Source: Collimonas antrihumi
Lineage (GTDB): Bacteria > Pseudomonadota > Gammaproteobacteria > Burkholderiales > Burkholderiaceae_D
Length of the DNA: 64,000 nucleotides
NCBI RefSeq assembly: GCF_018304965.1
Contig: NZ_JAGQED010000009.1
Coordinates: 62,001-126,000, forward strand
Direction: 5' to 3'
Of this stretch, positions 59,814-64,000 are shown one piece after another. The notes below the pieces were generated by a model. That model saw nothing but the letters and a program-made list of their open reading frames with translations. It was not told the DNA's origin and ran no database searches. Numbering within the stretch: position 1 is the stretch's first letter; each line of letters opens with the position of its first letter. Made by a program: the position numbers and the translations under genes.

Positions 59814-62123
59814 TCAGACTTTCTGTTTTGCGGAGATCGCGTTTGCCACCACCAGCGCAGTCATGTTAACCACCCGCCGCACCGTCGCCGAAGGGTTCAG
59901 GATATGCACCGGAGCCGCAGCGCCCAGTAATACCGGCCCGACCGTGACACCCTGGCCACCGGTCATTTTCAACACGTTGAACAGGATATTCGCAGCATCC
60001 AGATTCGGCGTCACCAATACATTGGCGTCACCGCTCAGGGTCGATTTCGGCAAGAACTGCGCCCTCACCTCTGCGCTCAGGGCGGCATCGCCATGCATCT
60101 CGCCATCGGCTTCGACATCCGGCATACGCTTGACGAACAAATCCCGTGCGGCGCGCATCTTCTTGGCCGAAGGCCGGGTGCTGGAACCGAACATCGAATG
60201 CGACAGGAACGCCACTTTGGGCGGTACGCCGAAGCGCTTGACTTCTTCCACCGCCATGGCGGCGATGTCTGACAGTTGCTCCGCATCGGGATCGTCGTTG
60301 ACGAAAGTATCAGCGATGAACAAAGTGTGCTTATCGAGCACCAGGCCGTTCATGGTGGCGAAGCACTTGGCGCCCTCACGCAGGCCGATGATGTCGCTCA
60401 CATGTTCCAGATGGTTATCGAAACGCCCGACCAGGCCGCACAGCATGCCATCGGCGTCGCCCAGCTTGACCAGCAGCGAAGCGATGGTGGTGTTCGAACG
60501 GCGCAATGTGGATTTCGCCATTTCAGGCGTGACGCCGTCGCGCGCCTTGATCTCGTGATAAGTCTCCCAGTATTGGCGGAAACGCACGTCGTCTTCCGGA
60601 TTGATCAGCTCGAAATCCCGTCCGGCCTGCAAGCGCAAACCGGCACGTTTGATACGCGCCTCGATCACTGCCGGACGGCCGATCAGGATCGGCCGCACCA
60701 GTTTTTCTTCGAGCGCGATCTGCACCGCGCGCAATACCCGCTCATCCTCGCCCTCGGCGTAGACGATACGTTGCGGCTCACCGCGCGCCGCCAGGAACAC
60801 CGGACGCATGAACATGCCGGTGTGGCTGACAAAACGCATCAGCGACTGGCGATACGCATCCATGTCCTTGATCGGACGCGTCGCCACGCCGGACTCTTCG
60901 GCAGCACGGGCAACCGCAGGGGCGATGCGCAAGATCAGGCGTGAATCGAAAGGTTTCGGAATGATATATTCCGGACCGAAATGCAGTTCCTGGCCAGCAT
61001 AGGCGGACGCCACTTCTTCGCTGATCTCAGCCTTGGTCAAGTCGGCAATCTCGCGTACGCAAGCGACCTTCATCGCTTCCGTGATGCTGGTGGCGCCGCA
61101 ATCCAGCGCGCCGCGGAAAATGTAAGGGAAACACAGCACATTGTTAACCTGGTTCGGATAATCCGACCGGCCGGTGGCGATGATGCAGTCCGGCCGCGCC
61201 TCCAGCGCCAGCTCAGGGCGGATTTCCGGTTCCGGATTGGCCAGCGCCAGAATGATCGGCTGCGAACCCATGGCCTTGACCATATCCTGCGTCAGCACGC
61301 CGGGTGCCGAGCAGCCGAGGAACACGTCGGCGCCGACAATTGCATCGGCCAAGGTGCGCGCATCGGTAGTTTGCTGGTAGCGCTGTTTGGAGACATCCAG
61401 CTTGTCTTCGCGTTTATCGTGAATCACGCCGCGCGAATCGCAGACGAATATGTTTTCACGCTTGACGCCCAGTTCAACCATCAGGTCGAGGCAGGCAATC
61501 GCCGCGGCGCCGGCGCCAGAGGCTACCAGTTTGACTTCACCGATTTTCTTGTTGACCAGTTCCAGGCCGTTCAGCAACGCTGCCGAAGAAATGATGGCAG
61601 TACCGTGCTGATCGTCGTGAAAGACCGGAATCTTCATGCGCTCGCGCAGCTTCTTTTCGATATAGAAGCATTCCGGCGCCTTGATGTCTTCCAGGTTGAT
61701 GCCGCCCAGCGTCGGCTCCAGCGCGGCGATGATCTCGACCAGTTTGTCAGGATCGCGCTCAGCCAGTTCGATGTCGAATACATCGATACCGGCAAAATTA
61801 TGGAACAGGCAGCCTTTGCCTTCCATCACCGGTTTGCCGGCCAGCGGACCGATGTCGCCCAGGCCAAGCACGGCAGTACCGTTGGTGACCACGCCGACCA
61901 GGTTGGCGCGCGAGGTGTATTCCACCGCCATTTCCGGATCTTCATGGATCGCCAGGCAGGCATAGGCGACGCCGGGCGAGTAAGCCAGCGACAGGTCGCG
62001 CTGGTTCGACAAAGGCTTGGTGGGCACCACGGCGATCTTGCCGCGCGTCGGGCTGCGATGATATTCGAGCGCAGCGTCGCGCAGGGCCTGTTCGGCCGCA
62101 GAAAGAGTGGTTGGGGTGCTCAT
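59814..62123 (-). CDS. maeB: NADP-dependent malic enzyme, MaeB type
   Basis: 769-aa enzyme decarboxylating malate to pyruvate with NADP+. The N-terminal malic enzyme domains (about residues 15-430) contain [32 protein letters not shown] and the NADP motif [16 protein letters not shown]. The C-terminal third (about 440-765) is a phosphotransacetylase-like domain ([37 protein letters not shown]) that regulates oligomerisation and acetyl-CoA/acyl-phosphate response in relatives. AGGAGA precedes the ATG. It supplies NADPH and pyruvate, linked to dicarboxylate use. Confidence 0.96.
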   Translation of the reverse strand: MSTPTTLSAAEQALRDAALEYHRSPTRGKIAVVPTKPLSNQRDLSLAYSPGVAYACLAIHEDPEMAVEYTSRANLVGVVTNGTAVLGLGDIGPLAGKPVMEGKGCLFHNFAGIDVFDIELAERDPDKLVEIIAALEPTLGGINLEDIKAPECFYIEKKLRERMKIPVFHDDQHGTAIISSAALLNGLELVNKKIGEVKLVASGAGAAAIACLDLMVELGVKRENIFVCDSRGVIHDKREDKLDVSKQRYQQTTDARTLADAIVGADVFLGCSAPGVLTQDMVKAMGSQPIILALANPEPEIRPELALEARPDCIIATGRSDYPNQVNNVLCFPYIFRGALDCGATSITEAMKVACVREIADLTKAEISEEVASAYAGQELHFGPEYIIPKPFDSRLILRIAPAVARAAEESGVATRPIKDMDAYRQSLMRFVSHTGMFMRPVFLAARGEPQRIVYAEGEDERVLRAVQIALEEKLVRPILIGRPAVIEARIKRAGLRLQAGRDFELINPEDDVRFRQYWETYHEIKARDGVTPEMAKSTLRRSNTTIASLLVKLGDADGMLCGLVGRFDNHLEHVSDIIGLREGAKCFATMNGLVLDKHTLFIADTFVNDDPDAEQLSDIAAMAVEEVKRFGVPPKVAFLSHSMFGSSTRPSAKKMRAARDLFVKRMPDVEADGEMHGDAALSAEVRAQFLPKSTLSGDANVLVTPNLDAANILFNVLKMTGGQGVTVGPVLLGAAAPVHILNPSATVRRVVNMTALVVANAISAKQKV

Positions 62124-62387
62124 TGATGGTCTCCTGGATACGCTAGTGAAATTTGAGTGGCAGCGACATTATCACAATGTCTATCGATTCGGTTTCTCGG
62201 TAACCGATATCGCTGTTGTTGAAGATGCTTTATGGAAAAGGGAAATTGTTCTGTGGGTCTTGGTTTTTTATAGTGCAGCTTATGCCAGATGGTAGACGAA
62301 TCTGACGCAGTTTGCAGCGTTGCTGTTAAAAACACACAAACCCGATTATCCCACCGCGCCACACAAAACAAAAAGCCCGCAGATGCG

Positions 62388-62554
62388 CAATGCCGTTCAG
62401 TTAAGTGATATGACGTGGCCAGCCGCCACGGCGGCTCCGTCATCCCCGCGAACGCGGGGATCCAAATTACCGAGTGAAACAATGAAAATGGATTCCCGCG
62501 TTCGCGGGAGCGACGCATGAGGGAGATCTCTGGCGTCTTAACTGAACGGCATTA
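62388..62554. mobile_element. 167-bp MITE-like element with 17-bp inverted ends
   Basis: Terminal inverted repeats AATGCCGTTCAGTTAAG (62389-62405) and CTTAACTGAACGGCATT (62537-62553). The 11-bp sequence CCGCAGATGCG is directly repeated on both sides (62377-62387 and 62555-62565), as expected for a target-site duplication. There is no transposase inside; the interior is a REP-like palindrome pair. An 11-bp duplication suggests mobilisation by an IS4-type transposase, which is inference. This 534-bp gap (62124-62657) holds no gene. Confidence 0.8.
62439..62514. repeat. nested GTCATCCCCGCG palindromic pair
   Basis: GTCATCCCCGCGAACGCGGG followed by GATCC and, inverted, GGATTCCCGCGTTCGCGGGA then GCGAC. 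It is related to the copy at 50401 but lies inside the MITE-like element. Confidence 0.88.
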
Positions 62555-62657
62555 CCGCAGATGCGGGCTTTTTTTTTATCGACAGATAACTGCCATATTT
62601 CGAATTCCCCGCAAAAACCGCCGGAACCCTGTTGCTGACGACTAACGACTACTCTAC

Positions 62658-64000
62658 TCAGCACTCAATCACATTTACCGCCAGACCGCCGCGCGATGTT
62701 TCTTTATATTTGGTCTTCATGTCGGCGCCGGTTTGCATCATGGTCTTGATCACGTTATCCAGCGACACATAATGTTTGCCGTTGCCGCGCAAGGCCATGC
62801 GGGCAGCGTTGATCGCCTTCACCGCACCCATCGCATTCCGTTCTATGCAAGGAATCTGCACCAGCCCGCCGACCGGATCGCAGGTCATGCCGAGGTTATG
62901 TTCCATGCCGATTTCAGCGGCGTTCTCGATCTGCTCGGTGCTGCCGCCCAAGACCGCCGCCAGCGCTCCTGCAGCCATCGAACAGGCGACGCCGACTTCG
63001 CCCTGGCAACCGACTTCGGCGCCGGAAATGGACGCAGTTTCCTTGTAGATCAAACCGATCGCCGCAGCCGTCAGCATGAAGGTCATGACGCCATCCAGAT
63101 TGGCGCCGGGGATGAATTTGGTGTAATAGTGCAGCACCGCCGGCAACACGCCCGCCGCGCCGTTGGTCGGAGCAGTCACGATTCGTCCGCCCGCCGCATT
63201 TTCTTCATTCACCGCCATCGCGTACAGGTTGACCCAGTCGAGCATGGACAAAGGATCCGCCAGCGACTCGTCGGAACGCTCCGTCAGTTGCCGATACAAT
63301 TCAGCAGCGCGGCGCTTGACCCGCATCGGCCCGGGCAACTCGCCGCCTATCGAGCAACCGCGCTTAACCGCCGCCGCCATCACGTCCCAAATCCCCAGCA
63401 ACTTGGTGCGCACCTCTTCTGCCGAGCGCCAGTGCCTTTCGTTTTCCATCATCAAGGCGGCAATGGTCAAACCGCTTTCAGCGCACATCCGCAACAGATC
63501 GTCGCCGGAATGGAAAGGATACGGCAAATCGCCTTCCGCTTGCACGCTGCCCGCCTGCACCAGGTTGACACGCTGTCCTTCCTTGCTTACGACAAACCCG
63601 CCGCCTACCGAGTAATAGTCTTTTTCAGCAATCACGCTGCCGCTTGCATCGAGGGCGACAAAGCGCATGCCGTTCGGATGTTGCGGCAATGCTTCGCGAC
63701 GGAAAAACAGCACATGTTCTTTCTCCACGCAGCCTATCGGATGCGAACCGTTCAATAATAATTTTTTTGAACTGCGAATTTCCGCCAGGCGCGGCTCGAC
63801 ATGGTCCGGGTCGATGTTGTCAGGCAGGTTTCCCTCCAATCCCAGCAATACCGCCTTGTCGCTGCCGTGGCCTTTGCCGGTGGCGCCGAGCGAGCCATAC
63901 AATTCAACGCGGACGGCGTGCACCGCATCCAGCAGATCGGCGTCATGTAAATGGGCCGCGAATCGATTGGCGGCGATCATCGGGCCGACTGTGTGCGAAC
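62658..64000 (-). CDS. sdaA: L-serine ammonia-lyase (partial, 5' end beyond window)
   Basis: Iron-sulfur L-serine dehydratase converting serine to pyruvate and ammonia. The frame stays open through the window edge; the codons before the internal Met read SHTVGP, part of the conserved SSSHTVGPM motif, so roughly the first 15-20 residues are missing. Fe-S cluster Cys are in [17 protein letters not shown] and [19 protein letters not shown]. Both the beta (N-terminal) and alpha domains are in one chain as in E. coli SdaA (454 aa). Followed by the terminator carrying the MITE-like insertion. Confidence 0.95.
   Translation of the reverse strand, partial: SHTVGPMIAANRFAAHLHDADLLDAVHAVRVELYGSLGATGKGHGSDKAVLLGLEGNLPDNIDPDHVEPRLAEIRSSKKLLLNGSHPIGCVEKEHVLFFRREALPQHPNGMRFVALDASGSVIAEKDYYSVGGGFVVSKEGQRVNLVQAGSVQAEGDLPYPFHSGDDLLRMCAESGLTIAALMMENERHWRSAEEVRTKLLGIWDVMAAAVKRGCSIGGELPGPMRVKRRAAELYRQLTERSDESLADPLSMLDWVNLYAMAVNEENAAGGRIVTAPTNGAAGVLPAVLHYYTKFIPGANLDGVMTFMLTAAAIGLIYKETASISGAEVGCQGEVGVACSMAAGALAAVLGGSTEQIENAAEIGMEHNLGMTCDPVGGLVQIPCIERNAMGAVKAINAARMALRGNGKHYVSLDNVIKTMMQTGADMKTKYKETSRGGLAVNVIEC

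Larger units (their letters stand above)
62371..62577 (-). terminator. sdaA terminator split by an inserted element
   Basis: Left arm GCCCGCA (62375-62381) with preceding A tract and right arm TGCGGGC (62562-62568) followed by nine T residues. Rejoining the flanks gives the compact terminator GCCCGCA-GA-TGCGGGC with T9. The two arms are now separated by about 180 bp of inserted DNA, but the insert's own inverted ends could bring them together. Confidence 0.75.

Noticed and set aside
60981-62126. 381-aa open frame on the plus strand
   Set aside because: Antisense to maeB; typical complement-frame composition.
62107-62295. 62-aa frame next to maeB
   Set aside because: Overlaps the maeB start on the opposite strand and has no ribosome site or homology.
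1-64000. tRNA, rRNA, CRISPR array, prophage or intact insertion sequence
   Set aside because: None was seen by eye on either strand; tRNAscan-SE, Infernal and ISfinder searches would be needed for certainty.

Overview
The window is about 64 kb of chromosomal DNA from a betaproteobacterium, most likely Oxalobacteraceae (Collimonas/Herbaspirillum-like). This placement is inferred from gene content and protein style: a PHA phasin, an ssu sulfonate operon carrying mop (ssuF) genes, rpsO-pnp, FdxA plus a TrxR-like ferredoxin-NADP reductase, a single LolC/E-type permease next to lolD, and a MaeB-type malic enzyme. GC content looks moderately high. No phage, plasmid, CRISPR, tRNA, rRNA or intact transposase gene was seen. 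Coding density is normal, and most genes are recognisable housekeeping or metabolic genes.

Layout, left to right. (1) 0-3 kb: a LytS-type histidine kinase, a DUF2807 secreted protein and a LytTR response regulator in one operon. (2) 3-7 kb: a GntR/FCD regulator and a C4-dicarboxylate symporter, divergent from a MIO-dependent ammonia-lyase with a probable GntR operator in front. (3) 7-9.6 kb: a Fur-box-preceded TonB receptor. (4) 9.7-18.6 kb: a long leftward sulfur-scavenging region (sbp, ssuE, two ssuA, ssuD, ssuC, ssuB, two tandem ssuF/mop genes), followed by a degenerate EAL protein and an RBBP9-like hydrolase. (5) 18.9-26.4 kb: dgkA, an IclR regulator, pbpG, a methyltransferase divergent from an XRE/MmyB regulator across a striking inverted repeat, an EamA exporter, a histone-deacetylase-like amidohydrolase, and phaP with a clear promoter and paired operator-like repeats. 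(6) 26.6-34 kb: a DUF349 protein, a CinA-like protein and a tightly overlapping four-gene envelope operon (beta-propeller, polysaccharide deacetylase, sterol-desaturase-like hydroxylase, EI24 membrane protein). (7) 34-42 kb: FKBP, a small lipoprotein, acyl-CoA-binding protein, a 2-hydroxyacid dehydrogenase, a NhaD-like antiporter, pncB, a CDF exporter, fdxA and ferredoxin reductase. (8) 42-49 kb: rpsO-pnp, an SmpA-like lipoprotein, YihY, lolD-lolC and a thioredoxin-like protein. (9) 49-53 kb: an SDR/acyl-CoA synthetase pair with a divergent AraC regulator. (10) 53-58 kb: a translationally coupled FAN1-like nuclease and a Cas4/RecB-like-nuclease-XPD/DinG-like helicase fusion, with a perfect-core LexA box upstream, divergent from yfbU. 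(11) 58-64 kb: a GH13-like protein lacking the nucleophile, maeB, and sdaA cut by the right edge.

The most unusual structural signals are outside the genes. A 167-bp MITE-like element with 17-bp terminal inverted repeats and an 11-bp target duplication sits inside the hairpin of the sdaA terminator and itself carries a REP pair. Two families of palindromic interspersed repeats occur (five GTAGGGTGGGC copies, two GTCATYCCCGCG copies). There is also a recurring pattern of short tandem repeats (periods 9-15 bp, often 10-11) that begin at or next to stop codons of at least eight genes. No single large undescribed gene system is evident. The best candidates for new biology are the SOS-linked FAN1/helicase pair, the four-gene envelope operon, the duplicated ssuF genes with a degenerate EAL tail, and the stop-codon-adjacent tandem repeats.
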